This document shows, piece by piece, positions 1 through 13,500 of a DNA stretch of 64,000 nt. The stretch is from Otis tarda (Eukaryota; Chordata; Aves; Otidiformes; Otididae). The translations under genes and the position numbers were made by a program. The DNA is taken from NCBI GenBank assembly GCA_026413225.1, contig CM048552.1:28791501-28855500 (forward strand). Reading direction: 5' to 3'. Numbering within the stretch: the stretch's first letter is position 1; each line of letters opens with the position of its first letter. The notes beneath the pieces are model-generated. The model saw only the letters and a program-made list of their open reading frames with translations, had not been told where the DNA came from and ran no database searches.

Positions 1-1734
1 CACATTAACTGTGAGAGCTTTACAATAAAGCATGGTAAAATATATACAAGCAGTATGAGGGGGTTAAGGGACTTGGCAATGAGACCTGCGGTCTGCAGTA
101 TTCATCCAACTGAAGGTAGCAGGGAGCAGATATTTTGATGGCTTCTATGAAATGAGGTATTCTCAAAAAAATGCCTAATAGTCCTTTACCAGCACATTTT
201 TGGCTTTCTTACTGCTCCCAGGGTAATTTTAACAAAGTCAGAGAAAGTTAAATACTTTGCACTATCTGAGACAGTTTTCTGAGGTTAAGGTTGAGGCACT
301 ACAGGCAGGCGTACTGGGGCAACCTGACATGTCCCTGCCTTTTCTGTACTTGTTCTTTACATCAATAGACCAATGTGTTTTCTAGGACTTTCTCTCCATC
401 TACCATTACCAAACTATCATATATGTAATACATAAAGAGATAAGAGGCCAAACATTTTGCCTATGTGTTCTGGCTCCTTAGCCCTAATAACATGGATTAA
501 AGTGTGGATTTCCATTATAAGTATAATTGTGCAAATAATAAATTTCTTTTATGCCTTGACATAAAAACCAAAACAATTAATTTTTGCCTGCTCAAAGCAA
601 AAAAAAAAAAAAAAGGAAACAAAAAGGGGTATGTATGTGCATGAGTATTTTGATTTCTCTTTAATTTACCTTGCACTGAGAAACACATATATTTCAGCTT
701 TATGTCTATTGTTTTATTTTGAAGCCCTTTTTAAGGCATGAATGTTACCAACTTTGTGATCATTGATTTGAAATATACGACAGCAAAATATTTGAATATT
801 TTTTACATTTTGTCCCCTCTTTTAAGCTTAAACTATTAAGTGAAAACAAGCCAAATTATGTGTGTTCAGTCCCCTAAAGTTTCATTTTGTGTTAAATATT
901 TTGTCAACAGATAAAGTTAAAATTATGAACAGCTAGTATTGTTTCTATGAGGTTTTTTTGTCTTCTTTTGTCTCATTCCTTTATGATGAGGTGATGTTGC
1001 CGCACAGTATTTATCCTCCCAGAATTACATATCAGGAGATATTTAGAATATTGCAGACACAGTAAACAGCAATTATAAAAAACCTATAGTATTCATCTCT
1101 ATCTCAGAGTCAACAGATAGATTTGTAGGAAGACGCAGCAAATATCAACCTGTGATCACAGTGTTGCATTCCAGAGCAAGTTTAGAAAAAACCCGAAGTT
1201 TACAGCACATGCTGTACACAGAAGGTTGCATTAGAGAAAAAGAACCAGGTTCATACCTCACCTCTACACTATGACATACCATCCCAGCCTGTTGTTATGC
1301 CCAAGGTGTATGCTGAAGAGGGCTGTCTGATTTTCAAGAGCTGAATCTTAGATCCTACCCATGAATTAATTGTTAGCTCTATGCCATTTTTAATGCATTG
1401 TTCAATAGGTATTCATCTATCTGCTGATCACTCAGAAGGAAGCTGCCATTCTGCGTAGGAAACGATTAGCCTGTCACAGAAGCACATATTGGAAGGTCAC
1501 CTCTTGACTTTGACTGAATAGCTCTCCTGCCAGAAAGGGTTAACAAGCAAAAATCAGTATGGTTCAAAGAGATCTGCCTGTAATGAATAAGCTGCTTCCT
1601 TCTCTTGTGAAAGATTTTGTAAGACAGCAGTCATATACAAATACCATTGGTGCTTTTTTATTAGTACCAGTCTCTGTTGTTAGCACAGTTTGCAGAAGTG
1701 AAAGGATTTTACTGATCATCGTATTTGTGCTGTT
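1..1734. other. AT-rich noncoding spacer
   Basis: No exon, RNA gene or dated repeat was recognised here. The stretch is AT-rich and stop-codon-dense in all frames. It holds a 16-A homopolymer at 599-614. The only ORF at its right edge (1559-1741, 60 aa) runs into the CR1 fragment and has no recognisable domain, so it is regarded as chance. Confidence 0.6.
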
Positions 1735-1771
1735 ATCATAGAATCATGGAATTATAGAATAGTTTGAGTTG
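1735..1771 (-). mobile_element. CR1 LINE 3'-end fragment (very short)
   Basis: The plus strand reads ATCATAGAATCATGGAATTA followed by TAGAATAGTTTGAGTTG. This is the reverse complement of the avian CR1 3' terminus with its ATTCTRTGAT-type tail repeats, so the element lies on the minus strand. Only about 37 bp can be recognised. That fits the severe 5' truncation typical of CR1 copies, or erosion of an old copy. The right boundary is uncertain. Confidence 0.7.
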
Positions 1772-4700
1772 TTATCAATAGCTACATACACAGGTCAAAA
1801 ATTAAAACAGTGGAATGGGTGTGTGTGAAGGGAGGAAGAGAGGAGAAATAAAAGAGGAAAAATAGAGGAGCTGATGGGGGCTGTTTAACAGGTGAAAAAC
1901 ACCGTTCCAAGGAAAAATCTGCAGAAGTCTACATGTACACATAGGTATTGCCTGCGCAGCTCTTCAAAAGGCTCTGAGCTTTAACAGATATATATTTGGG
2001 TAATACTATGTTCTTATTGTATCTGAACAGTAATTGCACGTGCAATGCATAGAGAATATACACCAGTAACAAGAGAGTTTATATTTAACCCAGTTTTCAA
2101 GGTATCTAATATTTTGTCAATCATTTTATGGGTTTTAGCTTAGGGATAAATTTGAAGCTGGCTTTTCCCCAGTGAACCCTGCAACAATAGAGTAATATAT
2201 ACTGAAGGGAAAGAGAAACTGGGATATTGAGCAAGCCTAACAGAAATCTAACATTTCATTTTGTATTTAATAATTACTTTTTACAGATCCTTTGACTGGG
2301 AAATCTTTTATAACTCAAAGTTTTACTGCTCAGCTATGATGCTGAAAATCTCTAGATTTTTTCCTTGCTTCGGATTCTGAAATATACATATGGTTTGTTT
2401 TCTGACATGAGACAGTAGTTTCAATTTCAAACAGCAACAGCTCATCTGCCAATTCTTTACGTAAGATTTAACGGCTAAAAACTATTTTAAGCCAACCTGT
2501 AAAACTCAGTATTGTTACAGTTAGCAGGAAACAGCTAATTTGTCCATATATAAACAGAAACTTCATGTTTTGTTGTATAACTATGGCAACTTCTACAAAT
2601 GACTCATCCAGCACTTTTGTTATGTTATTTTATGACTCAGACTTATTAATGTTCACCCTGTTACCTCTCCCAGCCTCCAGTACAGTATCTCCACGTTCTG
2701 GAACGACTCTAAACTACATTATTAGATCTGAATGTCCCTATCCAGCTGCCCATTAAAAATTACCAACACAAGAAAAAAAAAATCTTTCTTGATCCCTGTG
2801 AGCACTACCTATAAATTCTGAGTTTTAGCTCTGCACACCCAAGGTGCTAGGTTGTGGTCTATTACATGATGACAAGACCCATTTTATATTCAAAGCAGAA
2901 AAATGACTACAGTGTGTGACAAGGAGATAAGTACACCCACCTAGTTTGTTTCCAAGTGGATCGGTTCTTCAGCGTGTATTAAGCCCTTCCAGATTTATCC
3001 CGAGCAGCTGGCTCTTTGCCAGGGCTTGGATTCTGTGCTGGTGTGCAGTGTGCTGAGTATTCCCAGGTGCTGGCATATTTTTATGCCTTAGTCCTTATTT
3101 ACAGTTTTTCTAAGGATTGCTTTGAAGCCTGAGCAATTGTGTTGCAGCAAGCTACAAAGTTCTCCTCACATCCAGCAATCTTTTCTTGTTGCCTTAAGTT
3201 AAGTCATCTCTAAACGAGAAAATAGGAGGATGAGCACTAATACATTTAAGAAGGAAAGAGCCTATTTCTTGCATAAAATTAATAATTTCAGCATACCAGG
3301 AGCTATGTTAGCAATCGCAGCACAAGATTAAGAACTAAAAATCGTGATTCACTCCATCCTCCTAAAACTCTTCGACAACTGCTACTAATACAGTACCACT
3401 TTCAACTTTATAGCTCCTCTTTTTACCAAACATGCTGTTATAACACTTGACATGCTTCGCTGCCATGGTGTAATGAAGAGGGATAAAATGATGCATTAAA
3501 GGTCCCTGGTGCAAATCCTATTCAAAATTTTTCAGTTTGGAATAGGCAGTACAAAAAGGCAATACCAGGAGTTGAAGGGTCATAAAGTAGTACAGGCACT
3601 CAGCTCTTCAAGTTTCAGTTAACTTTCTAAAAGCCAAAGCAACAACAGCAAAAGCTATAACGATACATTCAACTTTCTTTCGGAGAACAGGCACCTAGAG
3701 AATTGTAAGGGAGGGAGAGCAGGGAAGCGGCCACATTATGCTGCAGGTTCAGCCAGCTTCACTCATATGTGACTCTCAGCAGCTGTCTGATGCAAGTAAC
3801 TGCTCAGTGCCCGGTAAAACAACATGGTATGGTAGCACGCTTCACGCCGTGAGGCAAATGGCACTCGGTGGAACGACAAGGAAAATCAGAGTAAAGCTCT
3901 GGAAAATCAATGCCATGATTTTGGAGTTTTGAGCATTAGCTCCTCAAAATTGAATTCTAATTGCTTACAGTTATTCTCACTGATTATTTTCATATTTAAA
4001 GAAAAAATTCTCATTGTAGGTCATATCTCTTGTTCAATGTTTTCCTTTAAAAAAAAAAATTAAATACGTGAATTTGTGGCTGCAAAACAGATTAGTTACT
4101 TTGTAGAAAATACAACTTACTGTACACAAACTGTAGGACTTTGGTCACCAGATATTAAACACTTGTATACCTCATTGCACTGCTATTATTTGCAATTCTG
4201 TTTGTGGAAGTGTGGTAAATTGGAGAAGGCAGCTCCAGTTTATTGCTAAAGTACAGACAGACAAAAGGGCCTAAGTCCAGTCACAGTGCTGTTTTAGTTA
4301 TGACCACAGCCGAGCTGCTCAGCAGTCTTTGCCTTAGGTTTGCCAGCTGCGATATTAAGGACCTGAACGGGACAAGTTGTCCATACAATGTGATGCACAT
4401 GTTTCTATTTTTGGGGAGAAATGCACTAGTGAGTAAACTGAGGAAGGGAATATGGGTGAGATTCAAAGCCCATTCAAGTTTCTGAAATGCTTTGATTAAT
4501 TTTTGCGGTTTTCAGGGGAGACATTTCACAAGTTTATTTTAAATTTCTAGTGGACAGCGATACTGTGTAAACCAAATAATACTTTTATCATGCTCAAAAA
4601 GTCTACAACAAGGAGAATAAACCAGAGGAGAAATAGCAGAGAAGAATATGCTCTATTTTACCATCACACAAATGAATGTGTAACAGATAAACATCCTCCT

Positions 4701-5400
4701 TTTCATGCTGGATCAAGAGCCAAGGGAGATACCACATACTTGAAGCCATCAACCACTTAAAGCTGCTATTGTCAAAGCAATTTTTTACAGCAGACTGATT
4801 TGTATGCAGACCATTTTTAATAGCACAGAAAGAGTTTGGGACCATGTGTTAGAGTACACAAGTGATTTCCAAAAGACATTTGAAATGTAAAAATTCTGGA
4901 GGCTGCCTTCTTCCTTTCTCCCCTTCCCTGCAACATGCATACACATGCACACACGCACCATCAACTTCCACTGACATTTCTTCATTACTATGAAGCAGCT
5001 CAGGCTCTCTTGAGGGATTTTGCAGAGCACTGTTCCTCTTTTTAAGTGAAGCTACACACTTACGTCTCTACAAATGATTTCCATAAGTTTATATTCCATC
5101 AAAACACATGATTTCAGATCTTAAGGTGTAGAAGTAATGTTAACAAGGTCCTCCTATGAAGATTTTAAGCCCTTTTGAATGCAATTCCATTCTTTCTGGT
5201 GGCTTCCACTTGTAAATTTGCATAGGGCATTGGGACATTCTTTGGCATCAGCAAGCGCAGCTGGAGAACAAAATGTCCTGAAATCCACACCACTGAACTG
5301 AAATTTTTTGCTTGTGTGATACAGGAAAAGGCCATACTCTGGTGCAACGTTATCAAATCATGGTATCTGCAGGCTAGCTTTCTGTAAGAAGAACAATGTT
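1772..5400. other. AT-rich noncoding spacer
   Basis: Nothing recognisable was found beyond short A-runs (for example 2771-2781 and 4048-4059). Scattered ORFs of 60-81 aa occur on both strands (such as 4243-4485 plus and 4603-4845 minus). They overlap one another in opposite orientation and show no domain, so they are treated as chance. Confidence 0.6.
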
Positions 5401-5560
5401 AAACCAAAACAAAAAAAAACCAAAACCAAAAAAAACCAAAACCAAAACAAAACAAAACAAAATAAAATAAAATAAAATAAAATAAAATAAAATAAAATAA
5501 AATAAAATAAAATAAAATAAAACAAAGTAAAGCAAAGCAAAGCAAAACCAAACCAAACCT
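5401..5560. repeat. Compound pentanucleotide microsatellite (AAAAT)n with AAAAC/AAACC flanks
   Basis: The core 5460-5520 is about twelve uninterrupted AAAAT units. To the left the unit drifts through AAAAC to AACC-containing A-runs (5401-5459). To the right it drifts through AAAGT/AAAGC to AAACC (5521-5560). The plus strand of the whole tract is almost free of G on the left side. Because the unit is 5 bp, the minus strand has no stops and yields artificial Phe/Leu/Ile-rich frames, including the 163-aa frame at 5358-5849. Those frames are not genes. A tract of this kind is expected to be length-polymorphic. Confidence 0.95.
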
Positions 5561-6340
5561 GAAACACTCTCCTGTGGCAACAGAGTCTATCAACTATTTT
5601 TGGGTTCCACATGGTCACCACAGTATTCAGGACAGACACAGTGATTTGTCTTTTAAAAACCAGCCCATTAAGACAGAACAACATTTCCCTCTTAGCTGAG
5701 CACCAATTAAGGCTTAATTTTAACACTGGGTTACACCAACGATCTCTTTCTACTGTAAAGCTGTTAGAACCGTGTAATCCAGCTGTAAGCATGCTCTTCA
5801 AGACAGGAACCCAAGAACACTTTGCAATTCCATTCCACTGCACTTTCAATATATTGTAACAAAGGTAACAAAAAGATGTTTATTTCCTTTGTACAACAGA
5901 CAAAGAAGCTACAGTGGCATTTACTGTTTAGCTTTCGAGATAAGCACATGTGGAGTTCACAATATATCCATGGCAGTGACAAGATAAAGCAGAGATCATG
6001 TGAATCATAGGGTGAACTGTACAAAAAGACAATACTACATCAATGCAAAGAATGTGGCAGTTTGGTATTTCTAGGACAAATTACTATTTCCACAATAGTA
6101 TAAATTAATAGAAAACTTACAAGTATTTTGCAATTCTTACTTGTTCAGTCTGTAGTCACACTTTAAATAATCTAATTTATAGAAAAAATCATCTTAGTTA
6201 TTTTTAAGCAATATCATTGTAGGAAACAAACAAACAAAAAAGTAGAAATTATTTAATTTTCCCTTTATTTGATGCTGTAAGACAACAAAATCTAGTGGGA
6301 TGAATAGAAGAATGGAAACTGGGACTTTGGAGTTTTACTT
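5561..6340. other. AT-rich noncoding spacer between microsatellite and MIR-like remnant
   Basis: ORFs of 62-86 aa overlap on both strands (5611-5859 plus, 5764-6024 minus), and neither resembles a known protein. A short AAAC run lies near 6225-6238. No RNA gene or mobile element was recognised. Confidence 0.55.
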
Positions 6341-6434
6341 CTTGCTCCTACACTGATACACTCTTTAAAGCTCAGTGGATGACTAAACTTCCTGCCTCAA
6401 CTTTACCAGTTTTGTCAGGAGAATAATGATTGGT
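6341..6434 (+). repeat. Probable MIR SINE remnant
   Basis: The order of blocks follows the MIR core and 3' part in plus orientation. A CTCCTACACTGATACAC segment corresponds to the MIR CTCTGCCACTTACTAGC region. Next comes a GTGGATGACTAAACTTC segment like the GGCAAGTTACTTAACCTC region, then CTGCCTCAACTTTACCAG, then GAATAATGAT like the GGGGATAATAAT region. Divergence is high, as expected of this old amniote SINE. The assignment is from memory of the consensus and was not aligned by program. Confidence 0.4.
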
Positions 6435-9400
6435 TTTAGAAGTACTGCAAAGCCCTGGACACCATGTCTGTGGTGTAAGTTGCACTATGGTGGGCAGCAA
6501 GTCCTGCTCTTATGTGGCTCCACAGAGCAGAGTCCCAGACTGAGCATCATCAGGTAGCATTGTCCTAGGTTCCATCAGCCTTCACAGACATTCTTTATCA
6601 TGGCCCATATTTGCTGTGTGAAAAGGGAGTGTCCCACTGTTTCACATACATCCTCCTTCCCTTGGACTTGACCATTCTGCAGAAATAAAAGAGTTGCTGC
6701 TGCAGTACCATGCATATAGCTACCCCAACATTCACTCAACATGACTTCCTTTTTGATTTTTTTCCCGCCTCCTCCACTTCATGAAGAGAAGAATCTCACT
6801 CTCATGAAAGATAAAGAAATATTTCTGGATAAAGAACTTCAGTATTCTCTGAGTGCTCTACCGTGGTTCATTAGCAAAAATGTCATGGGGTAACTGCCCA
6901 CTTCATGACAAATGCAGTCAAGAAACCAACGTCTCCCTAAGCCTCCATTCACAAATACGCTTTAAATCGGTTGATTTACGCACAAGCCACAGTGACATCC
7001 AGCCACTGCCGCAAGCCAGGAGAAATTATACTGAAAAAAAATTACTCTAAACATGCTTTTTTTAACTTCCTAGATTTAATATATGTATGCGTCGTTCTCA
7101 AATAAGTCAGAAAGACCTGTTCCTACAGTGGCTTAGATGACTAAAATAGGTCTTAACTGTTATAGAAAACTAGAAAGGCAGCTAATATTACTGACACACA
7201 AATATCAGGGTGCTGGGCTTGTCACTGAAATTTCCCTGGTTAGGCATGGTGGTCAGCTCTGTTAGATCACTCCTGAGAAGTGCCAGGACATCAGATGTAA
7301 TTAAAAACAATAACTCTCCAACATTCAGATGCTGCAAACCGAGATGTTAGCACAGTCTCCCGTAGTTGTGGTAGAGGACCTTGTAAGGTGAAGTGGATTG
7401 CAGGAACAAGAAAAGAGATTTAAGTGTCCTTCAGTAAACAAACAGCTATAATTCTTAAATGTGCCTGCACTCTAAACAATTTCTGTCACGTTTCAGGAAA
7501 AAATCCTCTTCTCTGCAGTCTTTGTCTCTCTGTCTTACTCATTGTCTTGTCTTAAAAATATTTCTCTATTGCCTGTGAATGTTGCTCTTCCTATGCTTAT
7601 CTTCATATAAATAAACTGCATTGCTTCCTTTATAGTTTTAGGGATGTAAACTCATCATGTAATCAAAGGACAGTGATTTAGCAAATTCTAATACACATCA
7701 AAAAAGTAAAGTTTCTCTTAAAATGATGCATTTAAAAAAAAGTTTAACACAAAATTAAAATTCTACAATATTTTTCCATCTCCATGTCAAACTGGTGACT
7801 TGTCTACATTAAGTTCAGTTTTGGAATTTTTGTGGCAACGATTTATTATCAAATCTTGCATTAACATGCATATTCCACCTTTTCAGATCAAGCTGTATTC
7901 CAGCATTAACCAGAATTGTGAATTACGAAGTGTCTTTCTTTTATAAAATAAACTTCCTGAGATTTCCCTCCCTTACATTCACAGCTACTGCATTAAATAT
8001 GTTTGAGCATATTCCACTTTTTGTCTAGGGATAATTTACATTATTTTAAGAGATATGATATTTGAGAACTGAACATCATTTCTCCTTATTAAAGTAATAT
8101 TTAAATTGATGTTAAACATTATAGCCCACTCTTTGCTTAACGTTTTTTCAGCACAACAGCTTCTGGTGCTCTAAGAGTGGAGTTTAGGCACTAAGCGCTC
8201 CACAGTACTTCAGGGGCTGCCATAGAGCTGATGGCCTGAGAGAGCTCTCTTGTTCACTTTGTACTCCAAATTAGTCTCTAAAAAAAAGCAAAAACAAGCT
8301 TAAGTTCCCTGTGTGCCACAGCACATCTGTTTGATAGATCCTCTCAATGACAGGAGGAACTCAAAAAGTCCCGCTACCATTATTTAAAAATGTGCTTTAG
8401 ACTGTTCGCCAAAGCTATCTTGAACAGGTGAAATTTCTTTGGAAACTGGGTTGAGCAAATTCTTGTGCTGAAGCGCTTGATCCATCAGAGCACGTAGGCA
8501 TGCACTCATGTTCAGTTCTTAGGCGTGTTCTCCAGTGCCGTCCTGGATCAAGTCCTTTTATTCCTCATTTAGCACGCAATTTGAAAATATGTGCCACCAT
8601 GCGGTGTTATATTATTCAGCTCTATTTGAGAAGGATAAGCCAAGAGAAGGTCATGGCTGGTAAAAAGCGAGTAGAAAGGAATAGAAGAGCCTTTGTATTA
8701 TCCTGCCCTGTCCATTTTATACTTTAGACTGAAATATACTTGTTACTATGATATGTTCCCGCATATTCCCTTGGTCTCCTTTGATATGACTGGTACAAAC
8801 CGATGCAGCAGCAGTTCATATGGAATACATATGAAAATCACTTGATTTGTATTTATTTTCTTACTTTAAAAAATTAGGGAAGAAAGTATGAAAAGAATGA
8901 TATGCTGGTAGCAGAACCTATTAGAAACATATGGGACAGTCATGCTGTACTTTCAGTAATGGCAGAAAAGCAGGAAAATGTGAACTGTGCAATGTAAAAA
9001 TTAACTCATTCACTCTCAGAAACCAGTGAAACAATCTACTCAGACTCCGTTCTGTTGAAACTGTGTTTTTGCTTATTCATTTGTTGTATCTTAATGTTTA
9101 AAGAAGTTCCCAGAAACCTTCCTGTACTTTTGCTCAATGTGTTTTACAAATCAACAAAGAAACCCTTCAGGAAGGGATGTGAGTATAAGTTGCTTCATCT
9201 GCTTGCAAGGAACCCCAAGACTAATTTACAGATAATTCATCAACTTTTTGATCCCGGCTTAGCAGCGGCACCATTACCTTAAAGTGTAAGAAAGGGGAGG
9301 AACTTTGGTGCAGTTACCTGGTATGGGCACTACTCGGAGTAGCAAACAGATGCCTGCAGATCAGAAATGAACAGCAGGAACCCAAGTCAGAGGAGTTTAA

Positions 9401-9454
9401 CTGGCAGCTTGTAGGTACCACCGTGTAAAGGCACAAAGTAATATGCGGTAGGAG
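6435..9454. other. AT-rich noncoding spacer
   Basis: No exon-like segment with paired splice sites was noticed. ORFs reach 75 aa (8500-8727 and 9055-9282, plus strand) without domains or conserved-looking composition. No interspersed repeat was recognised. Confidence 0.55.
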
Positions 9455-9468
9455 CCAGCAGAGGGTGC
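9455..9468 (+). promoter_or_regulatory. CTCF-like binding motif
   Basis: The 14-mer CCAGCAGAGGGTGC differs by one base (T for C) from the vertebrate CTCF core form CCAGCAGAGGGCGC, in plus orientation. The match is direct. Occupancy is inference, and single matches of this length do occur by chance in 64 kb. Confidence 0.35.
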
Positions 9469-10184
9469 TTCCTTTTTAGGGTTGAAATAGGAGCGAATCT
9501 CAGGCACAGGATTAGAAAAAAAACCTTTGTGGATTTTTCATTTGCTAAAATATTGGCCCCTACTTCACCATATTTCTTTGTGAAAAGCGAGAGTTTCAAA
9601 CATAAGGTAGTTGCAGAGCAAGAAATCACATGCGTATTTTAAAATACAACCCCTTTTCCAAACCTGTGTTTGTTGGTCATTAGGTAAAGCTTATAGAGTT
9701 TACATGTAACTTTTTTTCTTTTTTAAAGGAAACAATTTCCCTCACTTAATTTCAGGTAGACTTTGCCTAGGCAGTGTTTTTACTGCGGCAGCTCCCACTC
9801 TGTGAAGCAGTACGGAATGTCACTGACATTCTTTAAACTGCTGTTTGCCTTTGAACTGTTTTTTTCAGATTTCCTCAGGAATTCTCTATAATGAATGTAA
9901 CATTTTACTGACTCTACATCACCACTAGGGATGCTTAGAGCAGGTGACTGAGTAAACCCACCAGCAAAAAAAATCCCCATAGCAATTAGGTTTCCAAAAT
10001 AGCCTATTGTCTAGTCCATGGTGAGCTGCATAGACGAATACAATGACCTTAGATTTCCTGGTATGTGCCACTGTTACCCCAGAATTCCTTCCCCAGAGAA
10101 AATCAATATCTTTAATTAAAAAAAAAAAAAAGTTGAAATTTGTAAAAGCAGCCTAAGATGAAATTTGCCTCTCAGTGCTGGCCC

Positions 10185-10500
10185 TGTTAGCCCGATTCCC
10201 AGCTTTCAGAGCCGCATGCTGATGTGAATCGCAGCCCTCAGAAGAGCAAACCACAAGCGCTAGAAAGGATTAGAGCTTCGAGCCATCACACTAGCTTCAA
10301 GGTTTTCCTTTCTCTGTTATTTTTATGTTTGATAGCACGCTTAAATTAAATACTTGGAAGATTATGTTTCGCTAAATATGTTGCGAGCAAACAGAGTGCG
10401 CAGTCAAGCCGTTCTCTCACCCGAGAACATTTCTCTTGAAAAGGTAGCACATTTCCTTGGACAGCAGCCATTCCTGGCAGCAGATCTCAGCGCTCAGTAG
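10185..10500. promoter_or_regulatory. CpG-enriched block, candidate conserved noncoding element
   Basis: About a dozen CpG dinucleotides fall in roughly 300 bp, while neighbouring sequence often goes 150 bp or more without one. Recognisable short motifs include GGATTA (OTX/PITX type, about 10267) and AACCACA (RUNX type, about 10250). It is far too weak to be a classical CpG island, and no ORF of note crosses it. A constrained noncoding element or a slightly GC-rich old repeat would look the same. Confidence 0.25.
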
Positions 10501-13500
10501 GAAACCCATGTCTTTGAGTTCTGAACTAGCCCATACTGGAATTAAAACACAACACTAACAGTCAGAACCAGTTGTTCTTGGTGGGTAAGTGTTTTATAAC
10601 TGCACGGGGATATACGAGCAGAGCTTCGAGTTTAAATCCTTTTTTAGAAAATGCTGTGATTAACTGCATGACTTCACTTATTGTTAAGGTAACAGATGGA
10701 AGTGCCACAGTGAAATATTTCCTTTTTATTTACAAACAATAGAAAGTCTTTCTGCTGATAGGAATTAAAACATTACAGAGGCATTGGTTCCACAAGCTTA
10801 AATTCTTTCATGCTACCACATGCATTTTTCATGGAAAGTCAACATCTTTAACATTTTTGCACTGTCTGAATTTATCATCCATAACTTTTTTGTGATTCCT
10901 GTTCAAATGAGTTTGCTTCTTTAGAAAGAATTATGTACCCACAGTATAATGAGCTAATTAACTAAAGAACAAAAGGTGCCTTCTGTTGTATGCGAGACAT
11001 AACCAGCTCCCAGACAGAGGCAACACATTCTTTATTTTTAAAGGCAATCTGTATTGCTGATTTTGATGTCAGATGCCCTGTATCATTTTGTACAGTGTCA
11101 CAAAAGGACTGATAAAACATTAAAACGAACATTGGCTTTAAAAAAACCCATGCGCCACATCTTACCACTAGTATTATGAATTTTGAGAGGTTTGTGAAAG
11201 ACACACACTTTGATCAAGTGCGGGATTTCTAAGAAAAAAAAATCACTTTTATGCTCTTTGACTGGCAATAGCACTGAGTGATGGACAAAACTGACAGAAA
11301 GAGACAGAAACTGCATAAACAAAATAAGGCAGGGGTTTTATTAAATATTAATTCTATTAATTCACAGCAAAAATCTTTGTTTATTATGGCATATTAAAAA
11401 TAGATTTTCTTTATTCTAAATCATTTCTCCACAGACAGTACAACTTGTCAATGCCTATAAAGATCTCTTAGCTTGCTAGAAACGCCTCAAGCACAAAAAG
11501 CAGTAAAATATTTTTAACATCGTACACTTAGATGTCACCACATTTAACAAAATATATTAAAATAATGATTTATATCACGGTTATAAGTGAATGGTAAAGA
11601 ATACTTTTACTTTTAACCAATAATAAATGTCATTGTACCATTGAAAGACCAAAATAATTAAAAATATTGTGCCATGAAACTTGGCAGATTCTGCAAGCTG
11701 TTGTAAGAGAGCACTGTCCCTGTCCAGTGCTCACAAATAGGTACATGGAAGCAGAAGGATGCTGGAAGTACACTTCTGCACGCATGCAACAGAAGAATTC
11801 TCTTATTCTAGGCTTCCTATAGGAATTACTATAATAATTATATTGTCAGTATGCAAGTTGTGTGCATTAGAGTTGAAGACTCAACAGCCACCGCTCCACC
11901 TGTGGCTTCCTGGGCCCCTTGTACAGCCTCTGTGTGAGGGAGAGGGTTTGGGGTTGGTCTTCCGTGCTGAGGGTCAGCTCAGCTTAAAGGATGGCAAGCA
12001 GCTGCACTGCAAAATAAGAGTAACTATTAAACTACAACTGTTTATTTCTTTCTCTTTTGGATGTTTCCCAAAATCAGTAAAATACGCAAGCTTTCTACTT
12101 TAGGGAGATTCATCTCTAGATTCATATTTGTATTAAACCTAATTTCTATAGCAGCATCATCAAACATCTAAACACATCCTACATATTCAACAGGTTACCA
12201 CCATCCTCACAACAGGGTACCTCCTATGCTATCCTTAATAAAATCTCACAGCTTTATGGTACCTCCTGCCCATGTTGTGACAGTGAAGAGGTTGGACACC
12301 TCTTACACATAATTCCATAGTAGTTTTATAGTAGTTTTTCATTTTAAAGGTGTGCTGTAAAAGTGATCTGAGCAGCATGCACAGAGGCATTTGGTTATCA
12401 GCTGTATAATGGGCAGACACTATCAGGGTTAAAAAAACTGCACATGGTGCTGTAAAAAGGCAGATATCCACCATTTTCATTTCTATTTGAATGGACACTA
12501 AAATAGCAATTAATACACACCGTTAGAACTAAGGAAGGGTTTCCTATCACCATTAATAATCGCATGACTTCTCTGTGGACACTCAGTCACTTGGGGCAAT
12601 ACGAGCACACACACAGAGAACCAGAAAGCCTCTTCCCACTGGCATCTAAGTTTCACAAAAGTTCTTATCCAAAGGTCAGCTGCCAATCGGTATGTACATA
12701 TATACACACATGGGTCCTTGGTGGGAATAAATTCCAAGTTAGTTGGTTACAAGAGCATATAGTAACTACTATTCGAGGTAAAGAAGAATAAACCTTTTTT
12801 TATTTGTTCTTTTGCCCTTCCTAGAAAATGGGACACCCCTACATCCTGAGCTGCTGTATGGCTCAACAATATATAATGGCACATAAACAACGGAGACAAA
12901 TTTTCATCACAATATGTAAAAATCATTAAAATGCCTCTGTATAGCAGTCACCAACCTCTGTTATACTTTGACCTTCAGGCCTTCAGATAGCTCTTAACAT
13001 CAAGTAAAACAGTAAAGGAGGAGGCTTTGGGGAGTAACCTTAAAGCTATGAATCTGTCTTACTTGAAAATCACCAGCAACCTCTTTATTTTATGAAATCA
13101 GCTATAGAAGACCTTGTTTAGCTGAGATAACAGTCATGCGAACTTAAACTGTTGTTCCTTGTCTGCAACACAATAAGAGCTTCATGGCATTCTCTCACTA
13201 CACTAGAACTGCTCTGGTTTTGAAAAAAGTTGAACAACCCTTCAGAAGAGTGAAAAGGCTGAGATGGACAGCTGTGAACATCTCAGAAACTGAAGAAACA
13301 AGAAAAGTGCATCTTCATGGGATCTGAGGCCATCAGCTAGGATTATTTCCCTTAAAAAAATGGATTATTTGCTCTATTAGAAAATTACAAGTTTATTGGT
13401 AATTTTACAAATAATTTCTAATTACAAATACAAAGCTGTTTCCCTTTCTCAAAGAAGCTACAAAATGCTGAAGGCTCCTTATAACAATGTTATATCCTAC

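Noticed and set aside
5358-5849. Longest open frame (163 aa, minus) with long Phe/Leu/Ile/Tyr repeats resembling membrane segments
   Set aside because: It is the stop-free translation of the AAAAT/AAAAC microsatellite read on the minus strand. Two other frames give similar products over the same bases.
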